Below, piece by piece: positions 1-5,527 of a stretch of DNA of 10,401 bases. Position 1 is the first letter of the stretch. Every line of letters starts with the position of its first letter. The notes under the pieces were generated by a model. It did no database searches and was not told the DNA's origin. It worked only from the letters and a program-made list of their open reading frames with translations. Both the position numbers and the translations under genes were made by a program. The stretch comes from an uncultured Bacilli bacterium (lineage in GTDB: Bacteria > Bacillota_I > Bacilli_A > RF39 > UBA660): positions 1 through 10,401 of the forward strand of contig CAKPFH010000044.1 of NCBI GenBank assembly GCA_934153655.1, written 5' to 3'.

Positions 1-479
1 ACAACATTTATAATATAATCACTACCACTTGCATCAATAATATTATCATCTTTATCATATTCTATTAGATAAGTGTACTTTTCACTATTCAGTTGACAAT
101 TAAGAAGAACAGTTTGATTTTCTTTTATAGTCATAGAGTCTTTTTTAGCACCAAACATAATATTTATGAAAATAGTAATAGCAAAACCAACAATAAAAAT
201 TATTCCCAAGACTTTTAGTATTTTAATTATTATTTCGGCAAGTTTTTCAGTATTATTTACTTTTTCTACTAATATTTGTTTAATATCATTATTTAATAAT
301 TCATCAATACTAACATTAAGTGCTTTAGATAATAATTTTAACTGTTCAGGATTTGGAGAAGTTTCACCAAGCTCCCAATTTGATATTGTTTGTCTAGTAA
401 CATCAACTTTTTCTGCTAATTGTTCTTGTGAAAGTTTGCAATCTTTTCTTAGCTTGAAAATATTATCTCCTAATTTCAT
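1..479 (-). CDS. Membrane-tethered XRE-family transcriptional regulator (3' end outside window)
   Basis: The reverse complement reads from ATG at 479 to the left edge without a stop, giving 159 visible residues. Residues 1-62 form a classic Cro/C1-type helix-turn-helix domain. The recognition region is SQEQLAEKVDVTRQTISNWE (17-36), followed by the typical SPNPEQLKLLSKALNVSIDELL tract. A linker and one strongly hydrophobic helix follow at about residues 85-109, then a polar extracytoplasmic-looking tail of at least 50 residues with no recognised domain. An AAAGGAG ribosome site at 488-494 sits about 8 nt before the ATG and fixes the start. Family knowledge says such proteins bind operator DNA as dimers; the membrane anchor suggests the tail senses something outside or at the membrane, which is inference. 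It lies 108 nt downstream of the superoxide reductase gene on the same strand and could be partly co-transcribed with it. Targets are unknown. Confidence 0.85.
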   Translation of the reverse strand, partial: MKLGDNIFKLRKDCKLSQEQLAEKVDVTRQTISNWELGETSPNPEQLKLLSKALNVSIDELLNNDIKQILVEKVNNTEKLAEIIIKILKVLGIIFIVGFAITIFINIMFGAKKDSMTIKENQTVLLNCQLNSEKYTYLIEYDKDDNIIDASGSDYIINV

Positions 480-502
480 TCTTATTTCTCCTTTCACTTA
501 CA

Positions 503-531
503 ATTATATATATGTTAGTAGTGAATTTCTA
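503..531 (-). promoter_or_regulatory. Candidate sigma-A promoter of the XRE regulator
   Basis: On the minus strand, TAGAAA (531-526; 4/6 to TTGACA) is followed after 17 nt by a perfect TATAAT (508-503). The expected start, about 7 nt further on, is near 496, just ahead of the AAAGGAG site, leaving a leader of about 17 nt. Confidence 0.5.
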
Positions 532-534
532 CCA
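516..534. promoter_or_regulatory. Imperfect inverted repeat over the -35 of the XRE gene, possible operator
   Basis: TAGTAG (516-521) and CTACCA (529-534) form 6-bp arms with one mismatch around a 7-nt spacer. They cover the candidate -35 box of the XRE gene. A second short perfect palindrome, CTTTGTCAAAG, lies at 548-558. XRE repressors commonly autoregulate through such sites, so this is a plausible self-operator, but nothing beyond symmetry and position supports it. Confidence 0.25.
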
Positions 535-587
535 AATGTTTTTGGAACTTTGTCAAAGACTTTTAACATTTATAATACAAATAACTA

Positions 588-968
588 TTATTCTACATCA
601 CAAGACCAAAGTCCATGCTTATTACAATATGCATATAATTTTGATCCTTTTATATATTTAAATTTACATTCTGCATTTTGTTCTGGTAATAATCTAACTT
701 TATAAATATCTTTATCATTAACCAGTGCAATCCATTCAATAAAATGTTCTTTTTCCATAACATGATTTACTTTTACAAGTATTTCATCACCTCTATGTTC
801 AAAAGTTGGAATGTGTTTTTCAAACGATGCATCAACACTATTTGAAATTAACTTTACCATAGGTTCCCCACAACAAGTTATTCCACACTCACTACAATTA
901 CAGTCATTGATTATCTCAACCAATGCACCACATTTTAAACATTTTTTAATTATTAATTCATTTTTCAT
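588..968 (-). CDS. dfx: Desulfoferrodoxin / superoxide reductase
   Basis: This 126-aa protein reduces superoxide to hydrogen peroxide in the cytoplasm without making oxygen, a defence typical of anaerobes. The N-terminal rubredoxin-like iron centre is visible as C10xxC13 and C32-C33. The catalytic Fe(His)4Cys centre is visible as H52 in EKHIP, H69 in NHVME, H75 in KEHFIEW, and C115/H118 in YCNKHGLW. Family lengths are about 125 residues, so it looks complete. An AAGGAGG site at 975-981 precedes the ATG by 6 nt. Between the two cysteine pairs, the usual Gly-rich loop is replaced by a segment with three extra cysteines (C23, C25, C28), and C101 and C123 are also extra. The nearest -10-like sequence upstream is TATAAA (about 992-997, minus strand) without a good -35. 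No terminator was seen before the downstream XRE gene. Confidence 0.95.
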   Translation of the reverse strand: MKNELIIKKCLKCGALVEIINDCNCSECGITCCGEPMVKLISNSVDASFEKHIPTFEHRGDEILVKVNHVMEKEHFIEWIALVNDKDIYKVRLLPEQNAECKFKYIKGSKLYAYCNKHGLWSCDVE

Positions 969-1168
969 TTATTTCCTCCTTCTATAATAAATTTATATTT
1001 ATTTAACTAAAAAATAGTAGTTTAATTAACAATGTCTCCCATTATCTTTAAAATAAGATTTTGGATAAATTCTAAATTTATATGCTAATTACCACCCTTT
1101 TGTACCAATGATATCATGTCATTTATTGAACATCAATAGTTTTTTATTAATTTTAAAATACTTTTTAA
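969..1168. other. Non-coding stretch upstream of dfx
   Basis: No ORF with a ribosome site is present on either strand in these 200 bases. The part nearest dfx must hold its promoter and ribosome site. The rest is AT-rich sequence with frequent stops in all frames and looks like decayed DNA next to the permease remnant. I could not assign any RNA element to it. Confidence 0.5.
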
Positions 1169-1366
1169 TTTTCTCCCCATACCTGTTATGACGGTATTAT
1201 TATGGGAGAACTACTTGTATCAAAATCAGGTTTAGGTTATTTAATAATGTATGGTTCACAAGTATTTAATATTAATTTAGTAATTGCATCTGTCTTTATT
1301 TTAGGTATTATATCTGCTGTTCTTTATTATTTTATTAATTATTTTGAACATAAAATTAATTATTAA
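1169..1366 (+). pseudogene. C-terminal remnant of a NitT/TauT (SsuC/ThiX-like) ABC transporter permease
   Basis: The frame is open from just after TAA at 1166-1168 to TAA at 1364-1366. From about position 1193 it reads GIIMGELLVSKSGLGYLIMY, then a SQVF motif and a final hydrophobic helix. This matches the end of binding-protein-dependent inner-membrane permeases of the nitrate/taurine/thiamine-precursor type, where the GE...SKSGLGYLI...SQVF sequence follows the EAA-loop region. Only about 57 residues of some 250 survive. No ribosome site precedes the internal ATG at 1202, and no ATPase or binding-protein partner is nearby. The upstream break coincides with a foldback inverted repeat. I read it as a truncated relic. 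A 54-aa expressed protein from the ATG at 1202 is possible but unlikely. Confidence 0.75.
1171..1210. repeat. Foldback inverted repeat at the broken end of the permease remnant
   Basis: The left arm TTCTCCCCATACC (1171-1183) pairs with a right arm made of GGTAT (1193-1197) and ATGGGAGAA (1202-1210), with a small bulge and a 9-nt loop. The arms are GC-rich for this DNA. No T-tract follows on either strand, so it is not a normal intrinsic terminator. Confidence 0.6.
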
Positions 1367-1367
1367 G

Positions 1368-1396
1368 TTGCTATTTTTATAATTACCATTTATAAT
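1368..1396 (+). promoter_or_regulatory. Sigma-A-type promoter of the 147-aa gene
   Basis: TTGCTA (1368-1373; 4/6) is followed after exactly 17 nt by a perfect TATAAT (1391-1396). The predicted start near 1403 coincides with the AGAAGGAG ribosome site (1403-1410), leaving a leader of about 14 nt. The -35 box begins one base after the stop codon of the permease remnant. Confidence 0.65.
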
Positions 1397-1416
1397 ATTT
1401 TTAGAAGGAGTGTTGT

Positions 1417-1860
1417 ATGGAAGTAGATCTTATTGCCAAAAGGATTATTCAAGAATTAAATCAAATTATAATTAATAATGTTAATTCTAATATAGATATA
1501 ACTTTTCAATTTATAGAAGGACATACTTTTCTATTTATAAAAATCAATAATGGTTCAACCCTAAAAAAAATTGATTTAAATATTGATAGAGATATGCTTA
1601 GTGAATTTTATCTTAATCTATATCAAGAATTAAAAAATAATTATTTAAATAGTCAAGTTGTATCAATTAATATCATAGAAAACATTAACTTAATATACCC
1701 TGATAATCCTTACCTAATAGTAGTTTTAAAGGAACTTCATCAAAACAAGATGAACATAGAATTTAAGAATTATGGTTTAGAAAAAGAAAGTATAGATACT
1801 ATAAAAAATGATTGGATTTTCTTAGTAAATGAAGAAAAGAAAAATAAAAAAAGTTTTTAA
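1417..1860 (+). CDS. Uncharacterised 147-aa protein
   Basis: A strong AGAAGGAG site (1403-1410) 6 nt before ATG and a good promoter show that this is a real, separately transcribed gene. I do not recognise a family. The protein is soluble-looking, rich in Asn, Ile and Lys, with no signal peptide or membrane helix. The pattern suggests an N-terminal helix (residues 1-20), beta strands (about 25-55), a helical stretch (about 58-75), then alternating strand and helix, so a small alpha/beta domain is likely. The end is lysine-rich (EEKKNKKSF). The stop codon lies inside a terminator hairpin shared with the convergent carboxypeptidase gene. It stands alone between a decayed transporter and that gene, so context gives no functional clue. 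Confidence 0.7.
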   Translation: MEVDLIAKRIIQELNQIIINNVNSNIDITFQFIEGHTFLFIKINNGSTLKKIDLNIDRDMLSEFYLNLYQELKNNYLNSQVVSINIIENINLIYPDNPYLIVVLKELHQNKMNIEFKNYGLEKESIDTIKNDWIFLVNEEKKNKKSF

Positions 1861-1874
1861 AACTTTTTTTATTT
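1842..1874. terminator. Bidirectional intrinsic terminator
   Basis: Perfect 16-bp arms (1842-1857 and 1859-1874) flank a single central T at 1858. The motif reads AAAAAAAGTTTT / AAAACTTTTTTT with A- and T-runs at both ends, so it can terminate transcription from both the 147-aa gene and the convergent carboxypeptidase gene. It contains the stop codon of the 147-aa gene (1858-1860). Confidence 0.85.
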
Positions 1875-1904
1875 ATATTTATGTAAAATTTTCTTTATTT
1901 ACTA

Positions 1905-2708
1905 CTATCCTTTATCTAAGTATTCATAATAGTATTCTTCAAAAGTTAAGTTTTTCTCTTTGATTATTTTAGCAATTTCTCTTCCAACATAACGATAATG
2001 CCATGGTTCATACATATAACCAGTTATATCCACTTTATCACTTGGATATCTTAAAATAAAACCATATTTATAAGCATTTTCTTGCATCCATTTGAATTCA
2101 TTGGTATTTTCAAAATTATTGAAATTTGTCTTTATATTATCAACATCAATTGCAAGACCTGTATGATGCTCGGAAAAACCAGGGCGAGCCGAATATGTAT
2201 CAGCTTTATCTACTCCATCTTTTTTAGCATACTTATTATATAAATTATTTTGATAATCATAAGTTCTATAGGTAGAAATAGCTCGAATATTATACCCTTC
2301 TTTTAAAGCATCACTTGCTAAACTAATAAAAGCTTCCATACAAGTTTTATTTAAATACATATTATTAACAGCAAATTTAGAAACTTTAACTAAATCAGTT
2401 GGTTTAAAATCATTATTAACATAATTGTATTTATTAACAAGCATTAATAAATTAAAATCCTTAGTTTCTTTCGTATTAGTATAAAAACTATTATCAAGAT
2501 TCATATTAACTCTTAAAACAACATCCTTATAAGAATAATTATTATTTAAATAATATTTTTTATATCTTTCTAAATTACTTTCTTTATAAAAACTAAATTC
2601 TTGATAAGGGTTAGTATTTTCCTTTTTTACTTGTTTTTTTAAAACTAATATACAAAAAAACGGTATTAAAATAATAAATATAACCAAAAATATAAATTCT
2701 TTTCTCAT
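1905..2708 (-). CDS. VanY-type D-alanyl-D-alanine carboxypeptidase (peptidase M15B)
   Basis: This 267-aa zinc peptidase removes the terminal D-Ala from peptidoglycan stem peptides outside the membrane. Residues 4-24 form an N-terminal membrane anchor. The M15 fold follows: an STYRTYDYQNNLYNKYA segment (145-161), the zinc motif SEHHTGLAIDV (S179, H181, G184, A186, D188), and a second motif EPWHYRY with the catalytic E234 and zinc ligand H237. All key residues are present and the length is normal for VanY/DacB-like proteins. The lone gene converges with the 147-aa gene on a shared terminator and diverges from the 283-aa gene. No Shine-Dalgarno sequence precedes the ATG; instead a perfect TATAAT ends 6 nt before it, suggesting a leaderless transcript. 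No van regulators or ligases are nearby, so housekeeping or sporulation wall trimming is more likely than vancomycin resistance. Confidence 0.92.
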   Translation of the reverse strand: MRKEFIFLVIFIILIPFFCILVLKKQVKKENTNPYQEFSFYKESNLERYKKYYLNNNYSYKDVVLRVNMNLDNSFYTNTKETKDFNLLMLVNKYNYVNNDFKPTDLVKVSKFAVNNMYLNKTCMEAFISLASDALKEGYNIRAISTYRTYDYQNNLYNKYAKKDGVDKADTYSARPGFSEHHTGLAIDVDNIKTNFNNFENTNEFKWMQENAYKYGFILRYPSDKVDITGYMYEPWHYRYVGREIAKIIKEKNLTFEEYYYEYLDKG

Positions 2709-2714
2709 ATTTAT

Positions 2715-2720
2715 ATTATA
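2715..2720 (-). promoter_or_regulatory. -10 box of vanY-like gene, predicted leaderless transcript
   Basis: TATAAT on the minus strand (2720-2715) is separated from the ATG (2708) by six bases (ATAAAT), so a start 7 nt after the box falls on the A of ATG. No convincing -35 was found at 16-18 nt. Confidence 0.45.
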
Positions 2721-2747
2721 CTATTTTTTCTAATAAAATAGAATATA

Positions 2748-2776
2748 TTGTTAAAAATTTAATTACATGTTAAAAT
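2748..2776 (+). promoter_or_regulatory. Extended -10 promoter of the 283-aa gene
   Basis: TTGTTA (2748-2753; 4/6) is followed after 17 nt by TAAAAT (2771-2776; 5/6). The -10 box is preceded by TG at 2768-2769, giving an extended -10 (TGtTAAAAT). The predicted start near 2783 lies just before the AGGTGAT ribosome site (2785-2791), leaving a leader of about 12 nt. Confidence 0.5.
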
Positions 2777-2794
2777 TAAGTAACAGGTGATTTG

Positions 2795-3646
2795 ATGGAT
2801 AGCAAAACTTTAAGAGAAAAAATAGGTACTATTAGTATCTCAGGAATGAATTTAGATAGTGTTGATAATTGCCATTTTGATAGTTTAAGTGAACAAATAA
2901 AACCCAAAAGTGGTAAAGAGTTACTTGCTATTAAAAACTTAGAGGCTTTTTATTTTAATCTTTTTAGTACAATTGAAGATAGTGATTTTTCTATACCAAG
3001 AATTGATGAAAGTTATGATAAAGTAGTTCTTGATGAAAATAGTTATTTTCATATTTTACCAGCTAATATGGAAGTATTAAAAAGTATAAGCATGGCAGGT
3101 CTTGTTGCAAGTGAATGGTTTGGTCAATTAGAAAAAGAAAAAGAGGCTTGTTTTTGTACTTTTCTAAATCGTTTTAATAGTTTAGAAGAAAATAAAATGA
3201 CTAATAATCGTAATGCTTATTACAATTATTTAATGTATGTAACAAGTGATACTCATGTATGGTTATTTTTTGATAAAAGAAACTATTATATGAATGAATT
3301 ATTAAAACTAGATTTCTTTGAATATCAAAAAATTAGAAAAACTAAAAAAGATAAACTTACTTCTTCATATCCTAAAGAAATAATTGATATATATGAAAAC
3401 TTAATTTTACCACTATCTCCTTCTTCAAGTGATTTTCATGATAAATTTAGTAGAACTTATTTTTGGTCAGCTATTCCCGGAGGAATTCCTCCTATGTTAA
3501 TAAATGGAATTTGTATTGGAGATGATTCTAAATTATATCAAGAACTTGATACTATTAAAGTGTTATTTCCTAATGCAACTATATTTGATGGAAAAAGAAA
3601 TATTTTAGGTTATGGTAAAAACATTAAAGAAAATAGACATCTTTAA
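2795..3646 (+). CDS. Uncharacterised 283-aa protein upstream of rsmA
   Basis: I do not recognise a family. I chose ATG at 2795 over the TTG at 2792 because AGGTGAT (2785-2791) is then 3 nt from the start codon, whereas with TTG it would overlap the start codon. There is no signal peptide or membrane helix, so it is probably cytoplasmic. Residues 84-110 read like a strand-turn-helix with an FHILPANMEVLKSI...GL pattern. That faintly recalls the H-containing first strand of ADP-ribosyltransferase-like folds, but I cannot see the other catalytic residues, so this is only a hint. The C-terminal half has a Pro/Gly-rich loop SAIPGGIPPMLINGICIG (225-242) and ends LFPNATIFDGKRNILGYGK (257-275). It occupies the place held by rnmV in the B. 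subtilis ksgA-yabG-veg neighbourhood. The ksgA promoter starts inside its last codons. Confidence 0.75.
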   Translation: MDSKTLREKIGTISISGMNLDSVDNCHFDSLSEQIKPKSGKELLAIKNLEAFYFNLFSTIEDSDFSIPRIDESYDKVVLDENSYFHILPANMEVLKSISMAGLVASEWFGQLEKEKEACFCTFLNRFNSLEENKMTNNRNAYYNYLMYVTSDTHVWLFFDKRNYYMNELLKLDFFEYQKIRKTKKDKLTSSYPKEIIDIYENLILPLSPSSSDFHDKFSRTYFWSAIPGGIPPMLINGICIGDDSKLYQELDTIKVLFPNATIFDGKRNILGYGKNIKENRHL

Positions 3647-3662
3647 ACAATGATGTTATAAT
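3634..3662 (+). promoter_or_regulatory. Strong extended -10 promoter of rsmA
   Basis: TAGACA (3634-3639; 5/6) is followed after 17 nt by TATAAT (3657-3662) with TG at 3654-3655 (perfect extended -10). The predicted start near 3668-3669 falls on the AGAGGT ribosome site (3668-3673), so the leader is under about 10 nt. The -35 lies inside the preceding coding region. Confidence 0.7.
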
Positions 3663-3677
3663 GAATTAGAGGTATTT

Positions 3678-4469
3678 ATGAACGATTTTAATTTTAAAAA
3701 GAGTCTTGGTCAAAACTTTTTACAAGATAAAAACATTTTAGAAAATATAGTAGCTACTGCTAATGTAAGTGGTAATTCTTTAACAATAGAAATAGGTGCT
3801 GGAAGTGGTAATTTAACTAAAGAAATAGCTAAAGTTTCTAAACATGTTTTATGCTATGAAATAGATACAAGATTAGAAAATATTTTAGATGAATCTTTAA
3901 AAGATTATAATAATATTCATATTATATTTGATGATTTTTTAAAAAGAGATATAAAAGAAGATATAAAAGATTATGAATATGATAATTTATACTTAATAGC
4001 AAATCTTCCCTATTACATTACTACACCTATTATTGAAAAGATAATAGAAAGTAATTTAAAATTTCAAAAAATAGTTGTTATGATTCAAAAAGAAGTTGGA
4101 GAAAGATTTAATGCTAAACCAGGTATGAAAGAATATAATTCGCTAACTGTTTATTTAAATTACTATTTTGATTTAAAAAAAGAATTTATTGTATCACGTA
4201 ATTGTTTTATACCAAAACCAAATGTTGATAGTATAGTTATTTCTCTTGTTAATAAAAAAGATTTATTATATTTAAAAGACATAGATAACTTTAATAAATT
4301 ATTAAAAGATTCTTTTAAATTTAAAAGAAAAACTATTAGAAATAATTTAAAAAATTATAATCTTACCATAGTAGAAAAAGTTTTAAATAAATATAATTTT
4401 AATTTAAATACAAGAGCAGAAGATTTACCCCTTATAGTATTTGTTGACTTAAGTAATAATTTAGCTTAA
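3678..4469 (+). CDS. rsmA: 16S rRNA (adenine1518-N6/adenine1519-N6)-dimethyltransferase RsmA (KsgA)
   Basis: RsmA uses S-adenosylmethionine to dimethylate two adjacent adenines in the 3' hairpin of 16S rRNA, a late 30S assembly step in the cytoplasm. The hallmark motifs are in order: GQNFLQD (11-17), SAM-binding motif I EIGAGSGNLT (38-47), acidic motif II YEID (60-63) with E61, the DDF region (85-87), and the catalytic NLPYYITTP (109-117). The C-terminal helical domain contains KFKRKTIRNNL and NTRAEDLPL, as expected for KsgA rather than Erm. At 263 aa it is slightly short but complete. The AGAGGT site is 4 nt before ATG. It is followed by its own terminator and then yabG and veg, the conserved Bacillus order. 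Confidence 0.97.
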   Translation: MNDFNFKKSLGQNFLQDKNILENIVATANVSGNSLTIEIGAGSGNLTKEIAKVSKHVLCYEIDTRLENILDESLKDYNNIHIIFDDFLKRDIKEDIKDYEYDNLYLIANLPYYITTPIIEKIIESNLKFQKIVVMIQKEVGERFNAKPGMKEYNSLTVYLNYYFDLKKEFIVSRNCFIPKPNVDSIVISLVNKKDLLYLKDIDNFNKLLKDSFKFKRKTIRNNLKNYNLTIVEKVLNKYNFNLNTRAEDLPLIVFVDLSNNLA

Positions 4470-4477
4470 GTTTTTTT
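4447..4477 (+). terminator. Intrinsic terminator of rsmA
   Basis: ACTTAAG (4447-4453) pairs with CTTAAGT (4465-4471) across an 11-nt loop and runs into seven T's (4471-4477). The stem contains the rsmA stop codon (4467-4469). Confidence 0.6.
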
Positions 4478-4505
4478 GTATATTTTAAAAATTTAAACAT
4501 ATAAT
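4478..4505 (+). promoter_or_regulatory. Candidate yabG promoter, sigma-E-like or sigma-A
   Basis: GTATATT (4478-4484), 13 nt, then CATATAAT (4498-4505). This resembles the mother-cell sigma-E pattern (ATATT upstream, CATACAnT at -10). Read as sigma-A it is TGTATA (4477-4482), 17 nt, TATAAT (4500-4505). Either reading puts the start near 4512, at the GGAGATGAT ribosome site. In B. subtilis yabG is a late mother-cell (sigma-K) gene, which favours a sporulation sigma factor. Confidence 0.45.
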
Positions 4506-4522
4506 TTTTTGGAGATGATTAT

Positions 4523-5296
4523 ATGTTTAATGTAGGTGATTTAGTAACTAGAAATTCATATAATAATGATACTATCTTTAAAATAATTGATATTGATAAT
4601 AATATTGCTACTTTAAAAGGAATAAATATAAGATTATTTGCTGATAGTGATCTTTCAGATTTAAGAAAAGTTGATACTAAAGAAAAGATAAAAGATGATG
4701 ATATTTTCTTAGATAGATTTGATATTAAATTAGATCGAAATGAATATTTTTATTTACCTGGTAAAGTTTTACATATTGATGGTGATGAAGATTATTTAGA
4801 AAGATGTATGGATTTTTATAAACAAGTTCATGTAAAAGCAATTGGTTTTAAAGCTAGAGAAGAAGATATTAGTAATCATATAAAAAAATTACTAGATGAA
4901 TATAATCCGGATATATTAGTTATTACTGGTCATGATGCTTATTATAAAAAACTTGGTAATGAATCTAATAATGATAATTATAAAAATACTAGTAATTTTA
5001 TTAAAGGAGTTAAAGAAGCTAGAAAATATTATGATCACAATAGATTAATAATAATTGCTGGAGCTTGTCAATCTAATTATGAAGAATTAATTAAAGCGGG
5101 AGCTAATTTTGCATCTAGTCCTAAAAGAATAAATATACATGCGCTAGATCCTGCTATTATAGCTTCAAGTGTTGCTTTAAGTGATAAATCTAAACCAATT
5201 GATTTAATTAATATATTAGAAAAAACTAAATATGGTTCTAAAGGAATTGGAGGAATTATTACTAATGGAACAATGTATGTGGGGTATCCAAGATGA
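4523..5296 (+). CDS. yabG: Sporulation-specific spore-coat protease YabG
   Basis: YabG (peptidase family U57) is made in the mother cell and cleaves several spore coat proteins, enabling their crosslinking and coat maturation. The N-terminus (1-45) is a small beta-rich region, VGDLVTRNSYNNDTIFKI, as in Bacillus YabG. The core carries VLHIDGDEDYLERCMDFY (82-99), VITGHDAYYKK (133-143) with H137, and IIIAGACQSNYEELI (176-190) with C182. H137 and C182 are the likely catalytic pair, as reported for clostridial YabG. The protein ends in IGGIITNGTMYVGYPR. It is 257 aa against about 290 in Bacillus, with the loss mainly between the N-terminal part and the core. GGAGATGAT precedes ATG. It overlaps veg by 4 nt (ATGA), so the two are translationally coupled. 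Confidence 0.95.
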   Translation: MFNVGDLVTRNSYNNDTIFKIIDIDNNIATLKGINIRLFADSDLSDLRKVDTKEKIKDDDIFLDRFDIKLDRNEYFYLPGKVLHIDGDEDYLERCMDFYKQVHVKAIGFKAREEDISNHIKKLLDEYNPDILVITGHDAYYKKLGNESNNDNYKNTSNFIKGVKEARKYYDHNRLIIIAGACQSNYEELIKAGANFASSPKRINIHALDPAIIASSVALSDKSKPIDLINILEKTKYGSKGIGGIITNGTMYVGYPR

Positions 5297-5502
5297 TTAG
5301 TAAAATTAAAGATAATTTAGAAAGTAAGAAAGGTAAGAATTTACATTTTAAATTTAATGGAGCTAGAAATCAAATAGAAGAATTTAATGGTAGTATTGAA
5401 GATATGTATAATTTTATATTTACTATTAAAACAGATGATAATAAGATTAAATCTTTTACTTATAGTGATATCCTAATTGAAAACTTAGAAATAATTGATT
5501 AA
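5293..5502 (+). CDS. veg: Veg family protein
   Basis: This 69-aa protein belongs to the small Veg family conserved in Firmicutes. In B. subtilis Veg is abundantly made in growing cells and outgrowing spores and has been linked to biofilm-matrix gene regulation; its biochemical role is unclear. The family pattern is visible: an N-terminal helix (ISKIKDNLESKKGKNL), KFNGARNQIEEFNGSIEDMYNFIFTI corresponding to the K.NGGR....G...E.YP..F.I core, and the FTYSDILIENLEI end. The usual ~20-residue C-terminal tail is missing. The ATG lies inside the yabG stop (ATGA), and only a weak GGGG precedes it. In Bacillus veg has its own very strong promoter; here none is evident between the genes, so it appears to depend on yabG transcription or a promoter inside yabG. 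Confidence 0.9.
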   Translation: MISKIKDNLESKKGKNLHFKFNGARNQIEEFNGSIEDMYNFIFTIKTDDNKIKSFTYSDILIENLEIID

Positions 5503-5527
5503 AAAAGTAATTCATATTACTTTTTTT
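5501..5527. terminator. Bidirectional terminator between veg and spoVAE
   Basis: AAAAAAGTAAT (5501-5511) and ATTACTTTTTT (5516-5526) form a perfect 11-bp stem with loop TCAT. T-runs lie on both outgoing strands. It overlaps the stop codons of both convergent genes (veg 5500-5502, spoVAE 5526-5528). Confidence 0.9.

Noticed and set aside
551..556. Perfect minus-strand TTGACA as the -35 of the XRE gene
   Set aside because: No -10 box lies at 16-18 nt (the sequence there is GGTAGA); the nearer TAGAAA/TATAAT pair fits better.
166..705. Plus-strand open frame of 179 codons
   Set aside because: It lies opposite the XRE and dfx genes, has no ribosome site, and its composition is that of antisense to AT-rich coding DNA.
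980..1000. PerR/Fur-like box (TATAA...TTATA) upstream of dfx
   Set aside because: Arms of 5 A/T bases are expected by chance in this AT-rich DNA, and the match to TTATAATNATTATAA breaks at the centre.
1087..1105. Minus-strand AAAGGGTGGTAATTA as a T-box antiterminator
   Set aside because: Only GGGTGG matches; the ACCGCG continuation, a specifier stem and a downstream terminator with a matching gene are missing.
2792..2794. TTG start for the 283-aa gene
   Set aside because: The Shine-Dalgarno AGGTGAT ends immediately before or within it; the ATG three bases later is correctly spaced.
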